NCBI GenBank assembly: GCA_023664865.1
Contig: JAMPEU010000013.1
Span: 23,367 to 87,366 of the forward strand
Length of the DNA: 64,000 nucleotides
Direction of reading: 5' to 3'
Source of the DNA: Butyrivibrio sp.
Lineage (GTDB): Bacteria; Bacillota; Clostridia; Lachnospirales; Lachnospiraceae
The translations under genes were made by a program, and so were the position numbers. The notes beneath the pieces were generated by a model. The model ran no database searches. It was not told where the DNA came from and worked only from the letters and a program-made list of their open reading frames with translations. Positions within the stretch are counted from its first letter, which is position 1. Every line of letters begins with the position of its first letter. Shown piece by piece: positions 1 to 8,322 of the stretch.

Positions 1-530
1 TCCAATATCATCTGCTTAATATTCGCCTGAATTTCATTCTTGCCTGTCGTCAGCACACTGTCAACCTTATATGAGCCTATTGTGGTTCTGATACAGTTCT
101 GCGCGATATTCCTGAGTATCTCTTCGGGATCCTCGGATGCGTACAGCGCTTTCACAGGATCTGTCACGCGGTACTCCGCATAGAAATCCACGTTGATAAA
201 ATTATAGTCCGACGTAATCATTATAGCGTCCGTATCGTCACCGCTGCCATCCAGACTATATCCGATGGAAAAACCCTTAATAGTCGTATTCACCTTAGTT
301 ACCGTCTGGATAAAGGGAATTTTAAAATGCAGCCCCGGCGTCGTTACCGCCTTAGGCTCTCCAAAAGTGCATACTACCGCCTGCTCCTCTTCCTGAATGG
401 TATAATACGAACCTCTAACAATGATAAGCGCCGCAATGACTATTACCACAATTACGGCTATAAATGCAGTTTTGCCGTTATTTTGGCTTTTGTTTCTTTG
501 CGGCTGGTTCACCCTGTTTCCTCCAATCAT
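1..530 (-). CDS. hflK: HflK-like SPFH/band-7 membrane protein (partial, 3' end beyond window)
   Basis: This is the amino-terminal part of a membrane-anchored band-7/SPFH protein of the HflK type, which with HflC surrounds and modulates the FtsH protease. What is seen: a short polar N-terminus rich in N and Q, one transmembrane segment (AFIAVIVVIVIAALIIV, about residues 20-36), then the SPFH start (EEEQAVVCTFGEPKAVTTPG, LHFKIPFIQTV) and a stretch typical of the domain (YRVTDPVKAL). The gene runs off the left edge, so its C-terminus and any hflC partner are not visible. The ATG at 530 is preceded by GGGAGG eight bases upstream. A GTG six codons later also has a GGAGG before it, so the exact start is not certain. 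It is transcribed away from the phosphatase gene at 851. Confidence 0.85.
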   Translation of the reverse strand, partial: MIGGNRVNQPQRNKSQNNGKTAFIAVIVVIVIAALIIVRGSYYTIQEEEQAVVCTFGEPKAVTTPGLHFKIPFIQTVTKVNTTIKGFSIGYSLDGSGDDTDAIMITSDYNFINVDFYAEYRVTDPVKALYASEDPEEILRNIAQNCIRTTIGSYKVDSVLTTGKNEIQANIKQMIL

Positions 531-674
531 AACTTTTCCTCCCGTATATAATTGCTTGATTTTTACTAAAAGATATTATATAACAAAGTTCTATATAATA
601 CTAATAAAATATTCCTAAAATTATTAGGAAATGTTGTTAAACATTTTGATGGCGATATGTTATAATGTTATATA

Positions 675-804
675 GTGCAGATTTTATATTTTGTAAGCAT
701 ACACGCTTGCGCTCCAACCTCACCGCAGCGGTACTAAGCTCGAAAAAACCTCGCTAAGTACCGGCGGCTCACTAGGGTATGCTTGCAAAATATAAAATCT
801 GCAC
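675..804. repeat. Family-1 hairpin element, copy A
   Basis: This 130-base element lies between divergent genes, upstream of both hflK and the phosphatase. The outer arms 675-702 and 777-804 are nearly perfect inverted repeats (GTGCAGATTTTATATTTTG and its complement). The interior carries the family core CGCAGCGGTACTAAGCTCG and CTAAGTACCGGCG. Its outer arm differs from the CATGAACTCATATG-like arms of most other copies, yet still pairs with itself. The rest of 531-850 is AT-rich with no gene seen. Confidence 0.85.
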
Positions 805-850
805 AGTATACCTTTATAAGATTTGTATTTAGAAAGGAACATAACCCGAC

Positions 851-1582
851 ATGAGAATAATTTTTATAAGACACGGCGATCCGGACTACGTTAATGACTC
901 GCTTACGGAAAAAGGCATCCGTGAAGCCAAACTTCTGGCAAAAAGGACGGCAAAATGGGAAAACATAACGGATATATACTGTTCTCCGCTTGGCAGGGCG
1001 CAGAAGACAGCCTCTTATTCACTTGCAGCGATGAAACGTAACGCCACAACTTATGAATGGCTTAAGGAATTTTTCTATCCGATTGATGATCCCACTACCG
1101 GGCGGCACGGCGTTCCGTGGGACTTTATGCCGGAATACTGGACTGAAATCGATGATATGTATGATAGGAATAACTGGAAAAATACGGAAATCTACCGTTC
1201 CAATCCCGAACTGATTCCGGCGTATAACGAAGTATGTACCGGGATAGACGGTATTCTGGAAAAATACGGCTACAAACGTTACCATAACTATTATGTGACG
1301 GAGCATAAAGAAACTCCCGAAACCCAGGACGCAACTATTGTGTTCTTCTGCCATCTCGGCGTGACTTTTGTAATGATGAGCCATTTGCTCGGCGTCTCGC
1401 CCGCTGTGCTTTTCCACGGTTTCTTTGTAGCGCCTACTTCCCTGACTATCCTTACAACCGAGGAGCGTATTCCGGGCAAGGCGGTATTCCGCACGCAAGT
1501 TCTGGGCGATACTACCCACCTTCACGACGGAACAGAACCAATTTCTGAGGCAGGGTATTTTACAGATGTATTTCAAGATTGA
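851..1582 (+). CDS. Histidine phosphatase family protein (phosphoglycerate mutase-like)
   Basis: A 243-residue protein of the branch-1 histidine phosphatase superfamily. The N-terminal RHG catalytic motif is intact (IIFIRHGDPDYVNDSLTEKG), followed by the usual PLGRAQKTA segment holding the second Arg. The C-terminal catalytic His lies in FFCHLGVTFVMMSHLLG. Such proteins remove phosphate through a phospho-His intermediate; the substrate cannot be told from sequence. An insert between the RHG motif and the C-terminal His (WLKEFFYPIDDPTTGRHG and after) is longer than in cofactor-dependent mutases, so this is not simply gpmA. The ATG at 851 follows AAAGGAAC with usual spacing. It is monocistronic, with repeat copy A upstream and the convergent anti-sigma gene downstream. 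Confidence 0.85.
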   Translation: MRIIFIRHGDPDYVNDSLTEKGIREAKLLAKRTAKWENITDIYCSPLGRAQKTASYSLAAMKRNATTYEWLKEFFYPIDDPTTGRHGVPWDFMPEYWTEIDDMYDRNNWKNTEIYRSNPELIPAYNEVCTGIDGILEKYGYKRYHNYYVTEHKETPETQDATIVFFCHLGVTFVMMSHLLGVSPAVLFHGFFVAPTSLTILTTEERIPGKAVFRTQVLGDTTHLHDGTEPISEAGYFTDVFQD

Positions 1583-1616
1583 AAAACAAATTAGTTGATA
1601 TTTCAGCATCGCCGGC

Positions 1617-2735
1617 TTAGCCAGTGGTGCTGATATTTCCAACTATCTCTAAAATCCAATTTGCGTCCTCTTCTTCCAATTCAAAATAATGACCTTCAAC
1701 AGCCAAAAGCTTGCAGCTATCGTTGCAAAACTTTGCATACAACTCTTCGCCATTGACGTAAAAGATAAAATTTATATCATATGGACAATTAGAATCAACC
1801 GATTTGATATTTGCACGCTTTAATATCCCTTTCATTTGCTCTATTTCATTCTCGCTAAACTGATATGACTCGCCTTTATCCGTAAACAATTCAATTTTTT
1901 CAATTAAATCAAACTTAATACCGTCCAATTCTCTATATTCCGCCAGCGCTTTAATTTTTCCTACCGCCTCCGATGATTTCAGCCAAAAGCAGATATCATT
2001 TTCCTCTTTATCTGAAATTACATCTATACATATCCTATCATCATCAAATACGCTAAAATTCACCTGTATATGTTCACTATCCATCGTCAGCAATACAATG
2101 GAAAAATCAATTCCCAATAAATGTGCATTCGGATTTATAGTTTCCGCTTCGCTAAGTATTTTTGAATTTTCAATACTATTTATAAAATCAATAATATCTT
2201 CCCGTTTATCTTGAATTATCGTCCTGTCCCTTCCGGCAATTTTCTTTGTAACAGCTATTATAGTGCTTTGCGGAAAGGATATATGGTTGTCATTTAAAGA
2301 AAATGAGGTATCTTCGCGATTTAAGTATATCGATTCTGAATTAATGGCAAGCGCATCTCCTTCAATTAATTTGTTTTCTGTCAAAAGCGTACTTTCTTCT
2401 CCTATATCTGTATGATGGCTATATAAAACAGAATCTTCCCAGATGTTTTTCATAGTCTCAAAAAATTTATTTCTATACGCCGCAACGCTCATTGACAGCA
2501 GAAAAGTCAAACCGCTTGCACATATCATGAAAACAGCCGCTTTCTTAGCCTGTCTTACAAATATGTTTATCCATGGATGCGCTTCCCTTCGTATTTGTTT
2601 TTTCATTCTACGCTCAAATTTATCTGAAAATTGATATTCATAATTAGTCTGACTTTCCAGCTCCTTTATAATAGCCGTATCGACAAGCGGCATATATTTA
2701 TAAAGCCATTCATCAGTTACCTGAATACGTTCCAT
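1617..2735 (-). CDS. Membrane-anchored anti-sigma factor partner of the adjacent ECF sigma factor
   Basis: A 372-residue protein with a cytosolic N-terminal section of about 63 residues, one transmembrane helix (AAVFMICASGLTFLLSMSVAA, about 66-86) and a large external domain. It overlaps the end of the sigma gene by 23 bases. That arrangement, with the single-pass topology, is standard for ECF sigma/anti-sigma pairs in Firmicutes. The N-terminal section lacks an HxxxCxxC zinc anti-sigma motif, so it is not a ZAS-type protein. The extracellular domain shows no recognised fold and may be the signal sensor. Function is inferred mainly from operon position and topology. Confidence 0.7.
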   Translation of the reverse strand: MERIQVTDEWLYKYMPLVDTAIIKELESQTNYEYQFSDKFERRMKKQIRREAHPWINIFVRQAKKAAVFMICASGLTFLLSMSVAAYRNKFFETMKNIWEDSVLYSHHTDIGEESTLLTENKLIEGDALAINSESIYLNREDTSFSLNDNHISFPQSTIIAVTKKIAGRDRTIIQDKREDIIDFINSIENSKILSEAETINPNAHLLGIDFSIVLLTMDSEHIQVNFSVFDDDRICIDVISDKEENDICFWLKSSEAVGKIKALAEYRELDGIKFDLIEKIELFTDKGESYQFSENEIEQMKGILKRANIKSVDSNCPYDINFIFYVNGEELYAKFCNDSCKLLAVEGHYFELEEEDANWILEIVGNISTTG

Positions 2736-3267
2736 TCTCGTTATCCTCCAATTTTCTTAACGCTTCCTCAATCAGCAGCTTGCCTCTGGCAATCCGCTGT
2801 CTGACTGTTCCTTCCTTAATTCCACACAATTTTGCTATTTCATTATTTTCTAAATTTGCCGAATATTTCAGTAAAAAAATGTCCCTATATTTTACCGGCA
2901 AGTTCTTTAATACATCTAAAACGCTGTTTTCCACATCTGTCTCCGTATATGATAACTGCACATTCTCATTAAGTTCATCTATGTATATTTCCTTCTGCAT
3001 TTGTATGCGCCTCTTTCTATATATGTCTATTGACACATTCTTTGTAATGGCAACCAAATACCTTTTTGTTGCCACGCTGTCAGTTTCTCCTACTTTATCC
3101 ATGTTTTTACTAAGACGCATAAACGCCTCATGTACAGCGTCTTCCGCGAGAAAATTATCCCGCAGTATATCTGTGGCGACTTTCTGCAGCAAATATCTAT
3201 ATTTTTCATATAGAATGACAAATTTTCTTCTCTCTTTCTCAGTATCTATCATCATCAAAAAAATCAT
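2713..3267 (-). CDS. ECF-family RNA polymerase sigma factor
   Basis: A 184-residue sigma-70 family factor with only regions 2 and 4. Region 2 is at about residues 15-85 (NFLAEDAVHEAFMRLSKN, then TKRYLVAITKNVSIDIYRKR). Region 4 is at about 115-170 (LKNLPVKYRDIFLLKYSANL, then AKLCGIKEGTVRQRIARGK as the helix-turn-helix). The ATG at 3267 follows GAGGG with six-base spacing. In-frame ATGs a few codons later are alternatives. It is translationally coupled to the anti-sigma gene. A candidate ECF promoter at 3312-3340 suggests autoregulation. Confidence 0.9.
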   Translation of the reverse strand: MIFLMMIDTEKERRKFVILYEKYRYLLQKVATDILRDNFLAEDAVHEAFMRLSKNMDKVGETDSVATKRYLVAITKNVSIDIYRKRRIQMQKEIYIDELNENVQLSYTETDVENSVLDVLKNLPVKYRDIFLLKYSANLENNEIAKLCGIKEGTVRQRIARGKLLIEEALRKLEDNENGTYSGN

Positions 3268-3311
3268 GCTTTTCCCTCGTTAATGCTATTCTTTGGTTTT
3301 CTCATTAATTA

Positions 3312-3340
3312 TAACGAAAAATCTAAGACGTTTTGTTACA
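3312..3340 (-). promoter_or_regulatory. Candidate ECF-type promoter for the sigma/anti-sigma operon
   Basis: Read on the minus strand there is TGTAAC (3340-3335), an 18-base spacer and CGTTA (3316-3312). This resembles the AAC-containing -35 and CGT-type -10 of ECF sigma promoters. It lies about 45 bases upstream of the sigma start codon, so the sigma factor may activate its own operon. Experimental support is absent. Confidence 0.5.
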
Positions 3341-3351
3341 TTTATATATAA

Positions 3352-3387
3352 AAAAAGAGCCCATCACATTGACAGACTCCCTTTAAG
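3352..3387 (-). terminator. Intrinsic terminator of trpS
   Basis: On the minus strand a ten-pair stem (GAGTCTGTCA with TGATGGGCTC, including wobble pairs) closes a three-base loop and is followed by a run of T. It sits directly after the trpS stop codon and isolates trpS from the sigma operon. Confidence 0.75.
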
Positions 3388-3395
3388 TTAATAAT

Positions 3396-4400
3396 TTATC
3401 TGATTTTTTCTGGAAAACCTACCTTTTTTTGCACTTTACGCAGGGTTTTGTTAGCGTAATAACCGGCTTTTTCCGCATTCGCTTTAATAATGCCGTCGAT
3501 ATATCCTTTGTCCTTGCTAAGACTGTCAAATCTCTCCTGCAGCGGACGCAATATATCTACAACTGCCTCTCCTACCGCCATTTTAAAGTCGCCGTAGCCT
3601 TTCCCGTCAAACTCTCTCTCGGTTTCTTCCGGCGTCTTATTAGTACATGCACAATATATATCGATTAGATTTCGTATTCCGGGCTGCTCTTCACAGTAGC
3701 GCACCTGACCTTCCGAATCCGTAACCGCCCTTTTGAATTTGCGGATAACCGTATCGGCATCATCCATAAGGTATATGCTCGCATTCGGATTTTCATCCGA
3801 CTTTGACATTTTCTTCGTCGGATCCTGCAGCGATTTGATGCTTGCCCCGGTCTTGCCGATATACGGCTCCGGAATTGTAAAGACATCACCGTAAATCGAA
3901 TTAAAACGCTGCGCAATATCTCTGGTAATCTCAAGGTGCTGCATCTGATCCTTGCCTACCGGCACCACATCTGACTGATAAAGCAGAATATCGGCTGCCA
4001 TCAATACAGGATAGGTAAAAAGCCCCGCGTTGATATTATCCGCATGTTTTGCCGCCTTGTCCTTATACTGAGTCATACGGTTTAATTCGCCCATATATGT
4101 AAAGCAGTTTAATATCCAAGATAATTCGGCATGTCCCGACACATGCGACTGGAAATATATGCAGTTTTTCTCAGGATCCAAGCCTGCCGCAATATAAAGC
4201 GTGAGCAGATTTCTTGCGCGCTTGCGCAATTCCGCGGGATCTTGCCTTATGGTAATCGAATGAAGGTCTACCACAGAGTAAAAACACAGATATTCGTCCG
4301 CCAACGTCACCCAGTTCTTAAGCGCACCCAGATAATTGCCAAGCGTCAGACTTCCCGTTGCCTGCATACCGCTGAATAAAACCTTTTCTCCATCTATCAT
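3396..4400 (-). CDS. trpS: Tryptophan--tRNA ligase
   Basis: Class I aminoacyl-tRNA synthetase charging tRNA-Trp. Visible signatures are the HIGH-like motif in MQATGSLTLGNYLGAL, the dimer/active-site stretch MAADILLYQSDVVPVGKDQ with the QHLEITRDIA segment, and KMSKSDENP as the KMSKS loop. Length (334 residues) matches bacterial TrpS. An ATG five codons upstream (4415) is possible, but the GGAGG that would serve as SD lies inside that extension, eight bases before the ATG at 4400, so 4400 is preferred. No T-box leader was found in the 150 bases upstream. It appears to be a single-gene unit with a clear terminator. Confidence 0.95.
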   Translation of the reverse strand: MIDGEKVLFSGMQATGSLTLGNYLGALKNWVTLADEYLCFYSVVDLHSITIRQDPAELRKRARNLLTLYIAAGLDPEKNCIYFQSHVSGHAELSWILNCFTYMGELNRMTQYKDKAAKHADNINAGLFTYPVLMAADILLYQSDVVPVGKDQMQHLEITRDIAQRFNSIYGDVFTIPEPYIGKTGASIKSLQDPTKKMSKSDENPNASIYLMDDADTVIRKFKRAVTDSEGQVRYCEEQPGIRNLIDIYCACTNKTPEETEREFDGKGYGDFKMAVGEAVVDILRPLQERFDSLSKDKGYIDGIIKANAEKAGYYANKTLRKVQKKVGFPEKIR

Positions 4401-4567
4401 AATATAATCCTCCATTCTTACTCAAACCGTGAGTTGTTATTAATAATTCTCTACATTTTCCATTTATCAAGCCTGAGCCAAAATAATATAAAACAGCACA
4501 ACTAAGTTTAACATTGCATCCATTGTTAGTCAAGACATACCAATCCCGAATTTCCTTAAACGTATGA

Positions 4568-4747
4568 CATATCAGCCCACAGGCGGCAGGAACACATATG
4601 TTCCCCGACGCGGTCCTTGAAAAACGCCGGTACTTGGTGAAAAAGTCGCAAAGCGGCTTTTGAACTTAGTACCGCTGCGCTTTTTCACGGAACGAGAGTG
4701 TGCCGCAAGGGGAACATATGTGTTCCTGCCGCCTGTGGGCTGATATG
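4568..4747. repeat. Family-1 hairpin element, copy B
   Basis: This 180-base element lies between trpS and the small Cys/Asn-rich gene. Its outer arms are about 40 bases long and almost perfectly complementary, with GGCGGCAGGAACACATATG on the left matched on the right. The core is in reverse orientation (GGTCCTTG, CGCCGGTACTTGGTG, CTTAGTACCGCTGCG, then the complement of the CGCTCTCGCTCC motif). Arm changes are matched on both sides. Confidence 0.9.
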
Positions 4748-4826
4748 CTATTTTCACAAACGAAACAGGGCACTCATAACAGTATGAATGCCCCTTCATC
4801 AACCCTAATGTAATGAATAGTTGTTT

Positions 4827-5078
4827 CTAATCTTCTTTTTCCTCACAGCCGCAAGTCTCTCTGTTATCCCTAAACGGCCTTGCCTCAAACCTCGGCTCAA
4901 ATTTCAAATCATCACAGCCACAGTCATTGTTGTTCACGCCGCTGTTGCAGCCGCAGTCATTATTATTGTTATTGCTGCAGCTGTTGTTATTGTTGTTTGA
5001 ACATGAGTTCTGCTCCTGACAGCGTCCGCGTCCATTGTTCCCCATTAATAAAAATAGTAAAATAATCCATGCGTTCAT
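4827..5078 (-). CDS. Small Cys/Asn-rich protein of unknown function
   Basis: A protein of 83 residues. The N-terminus is hydrophobic (MNAWIILLFLLMGNNGRGR). It continues into low-complexity segments in which CS or CGC pairs alternate with runs of four or five Asn, then an acidic CGCEEKED tail. Eight or more Cys in a short Asn-rich chain suggests a surface or spore-associated structural peptide or a metal/disulfide scaffold; this is inference only. The longer frame from 5105 is rejected because a strong AGGAGAGGG SD lies just upstream of the ATG at 5078. The repetitive AAC/AAT tracts may make the gene length-variable between strains. Confidence 0.6.
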   Translation of the reverse strand: MNAWIILLFLLMGNNGRGRCQEQNSCSNNNNNSCSNNNNNDCGCNSGVNNNDCGCDDLKFEPRFEARPFRDNRETCGCEEKED

Positions 5079-5138
5079 AGATGTTTCCCTCTCCTTTTTT
5101 CTCATAAGATATCTTATGCAAAAAGGAGCGGTCTGCCA

Positions 5139-5669
5139 CTATTTTATCAATACACGCTTACGAATATACCTGAACGTATAGTCCTCGCCCTTTTCAGCAA
5201 GCATCCGCAGCAGCAGCTCCAGTTTTCTTTTAGTGCTTTTATGGAGCATCTGCAAACCTTTTCCCTTCTTATAATATTCAAGCGGTGATTTATCCGTATA
5301 ATTCTTCCCATTATATACTTTAGACGCCGCGATTCTGTCCATCAACATCTCCACAATATACTCATTCGGCATAGGCACGGGCACAATTTTCCCCTCAGTT
5401 TCACTATAATCGAGCCAATACTCAAAATGGTGCCTGTTTCTGCCCTTATGGTGCAGCCATGCCGAAGAATAGCCTATGTCCTCGCGCTCGGCATTATTAG
5501 GGCTCCTATATCCCTGATAATATTTTGCCCCGGCAAGAAATTCCGTCGGGCTGTACTTGGACAAGTCATGTAAAAGCCCCTGTTTATATAAACCTACCTT
5601 AAAACAACCCTTCATCACCAAATATCTATGGTATGTTATTGTCTTGAAATGCAGCCACGCCTTGTTCAT
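5139..5669 (-). CDS. DUF5662 family protein
   Basis: A 176-residue protein resembling the DUF5662 family, common in Firmicutes and phages and without known activity. It has a conserved HDLSKYSPTEF segment (about 34-44), a His-rich WLHHKGRNRHHFEYW segment (about 71-85) and a MLMDRIAASKVYNGKNY segment. The His/Asp spacing recalls HD-type metal-binding helices, but no canonical HD motif is complete, so catalysis is only a possibility. It starts four bases inside the end of the GH13-like gene, so the two are translationally coupled. Confidence 0.75.
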   Translation of the reverse strand: MNKAWLHFKTITYHRYLVMKGCFKVGLYKQGLLHDLSKYSPTEFLAGAKYYQGYRSPNNAEREDIGYSSAWLHHKGRNRHHFEYWLDYSETEGKIVPVPMPNEYIVEMLMDRIAASKVYNGKNYTDKSPLEYYKKGKGLQMLHKSTKRKLELLLRMLAEKGEDYTFRYIRKRVLIK

Positions 5670-7702
5670 ATGTTTTTCTTTCCTTTTAACGTATTTGATT
5701 TTATTGTGCCAAACACGGCAATCGAGCGCGGCGGAAGCATAACTTTATCAAGCTGCATTGTTTCCGATAATTGCTTCGCTTCTGTTAATTGCCTTGTTTC
5801 TGTCTGCTGCTTTGCCTCCACAGGCTCTTTTTTTGCTGCCTTTGATATCTCCGCAGATTTGCCTGCTATTTCACATTCCGCCGCCATGTGCTTATCATTT
5901 GCCGCATATGTCGTTAAAAGCTGCGTCCATTCCCGCCCTTTGGATATCTGCGGCAGTCCGAAACTGTAAGATTCCCAGTGCATGTTCACGGCTATATATA
6001 ACAGCCCGCACTCCGCCTCGCCGTTATTTCCATAGCGTGTGCAATACATGATTCCGAGGCTTCTGCTGTCCGTTTCCATCTCCGGTATCCAGGCGTCTTT
6101 TCCATGGAAAGAAATATCGGGAAAACCGCATGAAAAATAATCCATTCCCATAAGCGGCTCTTTTGCATGCAAAACCGGCTGTTCTTTACGAAAAGCGATA
6201 AGCGCTTTAGTATAATCAAAAAGCTCCCTGTTGGTTTTAAGCCTGTTCCATTGCAGCCAGCATATCGGATTATCCTGACAATACGGATTATTATTCCCCT
6301 CCTGCGAATTGGCAAATTCGTCCCCGCTATAGATAAGCGGCGTCCCCTGCGACAGCATTACAAATGACAGCGCGTTCTTCATCTGGCGCATCCTAAGCTC
6401 CAATATCGCTTTTTTGCGGGTTTTCCCTTCCACGCCGCAGTTCCAGCTGTAATTCTCGTTTACGCCGTCTTTATTGTCTTCACCGTTTAATTCGTTGTGC
6501 TTACTGTTATATGAAACCAAATCGCACAGGCAGAATCCGCTCTGCCTTGCCATATAATTTACTACGCCCCTGTCCGAATAATTTTGGCGGCAAAGGTTCA
6601 TCAGGCTGCCAATCATATCGGAATCGCCCTTTAACAGCCTGCGCATCTCATATAAAAAGGCATCGTTCATAAAACCGAAATTCTTATACTCTGTTTTTCC
6701 AGTTTCCGCGCCGTTTAGGGAAAAATCGTCCTTCTCACTGATAAGTTTAGTCCCGGCAAACAATGGTTCGCTTTTCAGCATCTTAATCGGAATATCTACG
6801 CCCATCAACTGAAAACCGTCCACATGATATTCAATCACCCAATGCTTTAAAATATCCACTATTTTTATATAACTGATCTCCGGCGGAAAATAAAACTGCA
6901 TCATTACTTCTATTTTATTGCGATGCAGCGCCTTAACCATGTCCTTAAACTCCGCCACGGCGTCTTTGTCATAAGAATAAGCGTATTTAGGCATAAAATA
7001 CAAGCCTTCCTGATAGCCCCAATAATTGACTCTTGTAGTCAATTTTCCATCTGTACGCGTTTCTTTTGCTACAGCCTGTTCCGAGTTTCCAGCTTTATAA
7101 GCGTTCGCCGCCTCTTCCATGCTCATTGGCTGGTTTTCTTCTTTAAAAACCTCGTCAAATTCATATGACGGCATTAACAGCACGGAAGTTATCCCAAGTT
7201 CTTTTAAATAGGGAATTTTCTCCGTTACTCCCGCATATGTCCCCCGGCATTTGACTTCCGACGATTTATGTTTGGTAAAACCGCGCACGTGCATCATATA
7301 AATAATGCTGTCCTCAAATGAATATAAGGGAGCCTGGTCGCCTTCCCAATCATAGGCATTATCATACACTTTGCAGCGCGACGGCGCATCCTTTGCCTCT
7401 CCATATTTCCTGTCCTTATCAAGCGCCCTCGCATACGGATCCTGAATAAGCTCAGTCCCCTGATAGAAAAGATATGAGCAGTTTCTGTCTTTATAGCCTT
7501 CAAGCAGCATGGAGTATACATTCCCGCGTCTGTACTCCTTAGGAAACGGAATATAAGCGCCGGATTTATTGTTTTTATCATATAAAACTATGCCAAAATC
7601 GGTCGTCTTTTCACAGACCGCCGAGATATGCAGCCCTTCCGGTACAAATTTTACACCTAAAGGGTAGATATCCGAAGCTGTAATGTTAAAAGATTTGCGC
7701 AT
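5666..7702 (-). CDS. GlgX/isoamylase-like GH13 protein with degenerate catalytic site
   Basis: A 678-residue protein with an N-terminal CBM48-like domain (about 1-110), a GH13 barrel (about 130-560) and a C-terminal beta domain. The barrel matches glycogen-debranching enzymes in NYWGYQEGLYFMPKYAYS, HNELNGEDNKDG, NYSWNCGVEGK and LSQGTPLIYSGDEFANSQ-GNNNPYCQDN. The catalytic blocks are altered. Region I reads IEVMMQFYFPPE instead of the usual D..NH form. Region II reads VDGFQLMGV, so the nucleophile Asp of GFRFD is absent. Region IV reads ARQSG instead of AHDG. Only the Glu of region III may remain (LISEKDD). A repetitive EAKQ/TE segment interrupts the C-terminal domain. The ATG at 7702 has GGGAGG upstream. 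Probably a glycan-binding or regulatory pseudoenzyme. Confidence 0.8.
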   Translation of the reverse strand: MRKSFNITASDIYPLGVKFVPEGLHISAVCEKTTDFGIVLYDKNNKSGAYIPFPKEYRRGNVYSMLLEGYKDRNCSYLFYQGTELIQDPYARALDKDRKYGEAKDAPSRCKVYDNAYDWEGDQAPLYSFEDSIIYMMHVRGFTKHKSSEVKCRGTYAGVTEKIPYLKELGITSVLLMPSYEFDEVFKEENQPMSMEEAANAYKAGNSEQAVAKETRTDGKLTTRVNYWGYQEGLYFMPKYAYSYDKDAVAEFKDMVKALHRNKIEVMMQFYFPPEISYIKIVDILKHWVIEYHVDGFQLMGVDIPIKMLKSEPLFAGTKLISEKDDFSLNGAETGKTEYKNFGFMNDAFLYEMRRLLKGDSDMIGSLMNLCRQNYSDRGVVNYMARQSGFCLCDLVSYNSKHNELNGEDNKDGVNENYSWNCGVEGKTRKKAILELRMRQMKNALSFVMLSQGTPLIYSGDEFANSQEGNNNPYCQDNPICWLQWNRLKTNRELFDYTKALIAFRKEQPVLHAKEPLMGMDYFSCGFPDISFHGKDAWIPEMETDSRSLGIMYCTRYGNNGEAECGLLYIAVNMHWESYSFGLPQISKGREWTQLLTTYAANDKHMAAECEIAGKSAEISKAAKKEPVEAKQQTETRQLTEAKQLSETMQLDKVMLPPRSIAVFGTIKSNTLKGKKNI

Positions 7703-7921
7703 GTAATTCCTCCCGGTGCAATAATTGCAAAATAACCGATAATCCAACCATTTTATATATTTTACCATATTTCTCCGATAATCAAAACAAAAACTTTGAA
7801 TATCGGGGAAATTTTCTTGAATATATGAAATTATTTTTGTACAATATAGTCAGCATGGTTAATTATAAAACTGCATAACTATATGTCGCGGTTATACACA
7901 GAAAGGAGCCATTCACCCCAT

Positions 7922-8287
7922 ATGAAGAATGAAGATTTTGAAATAATCAAACCTGAGCAGTCTAATGAGGCGCCGGAAGAAATGACGGTCGAGCTTGACT
8001 TAGACGACGGACAGCACGTCACATGCGCGGTCGTCACCATCCTTACCATATCGGACAAGGATTATATCGTTCTGCTCCCTCTTGATGAAAACGGCAATAA
8101 CAACAACGGCGAAGTCTGGTTCTACCGCTATTTTGAAGATGAAAACGATGCCAACAAAGAGCCGGTTTTAGAATATATCGAAGACGATGAAGAGTATGAA
8201 ATTGTCGGCGAAGCTTTTGACGAATATCTGGATTCTGCGGAGTTTGATGAGATTGTTGCTAGCGAAGATGCGGATACTGAAGAATAA
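7922..8287 (+). CDS. DUF1292 family protein
   Basis: A very acidic protein of 121 residues matching the DUF1292 family (B. subtilis YrzB-like), small cytosolic proteins found throughout Firmicutes and of unknown role. Family-like segments are MTVELDLDDGQHVTCAVVT, DKDYIVLLPLDENGN and EVWFYRYFEDE, followed by an acidic C-terminal tail. The ATG at 7922 is the natural family start, though the GGAG is 13 bases upstream, longer than ideal. An upstream ATG at 7883 adds 13 unfamiliar residues. Confidence 0.8.
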   Translation: MKNEDFEIIKPEQSNEAPEEMTVELDLDDGQHVTCAVVTILTISDKDYIVLLPLDENGNNNNGEVWFYRYFEDENDANKEPVLEYIEDDEEYEIVGEAFDEYLDSAEFDEIVASEDADTEE

Positions 8288-8322
8288 TCGGTATCCTTAT
8301 TTTGTAATACTTTAGTTGAGCA

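Noticed and set aside
327-618. Plus-strand open frames over the hflK N-terminus
   Set aside because: Antisense shadows: the minus-strand reading gives a clear SPFH protein with SD and transmembrane helix.
1019-1642. Minus-strand 207-residue frame opposite the histidine phosphatase
   Set aside because: The plus-strand product has intact catalytic motifs; the reverse frame has no recognisable domain or SD.
4401-4567. T-box leader before trpS
   Set aside because: No AGGGTGGNACCGCG-type sequence and no specifier stem were found on the minus strand.
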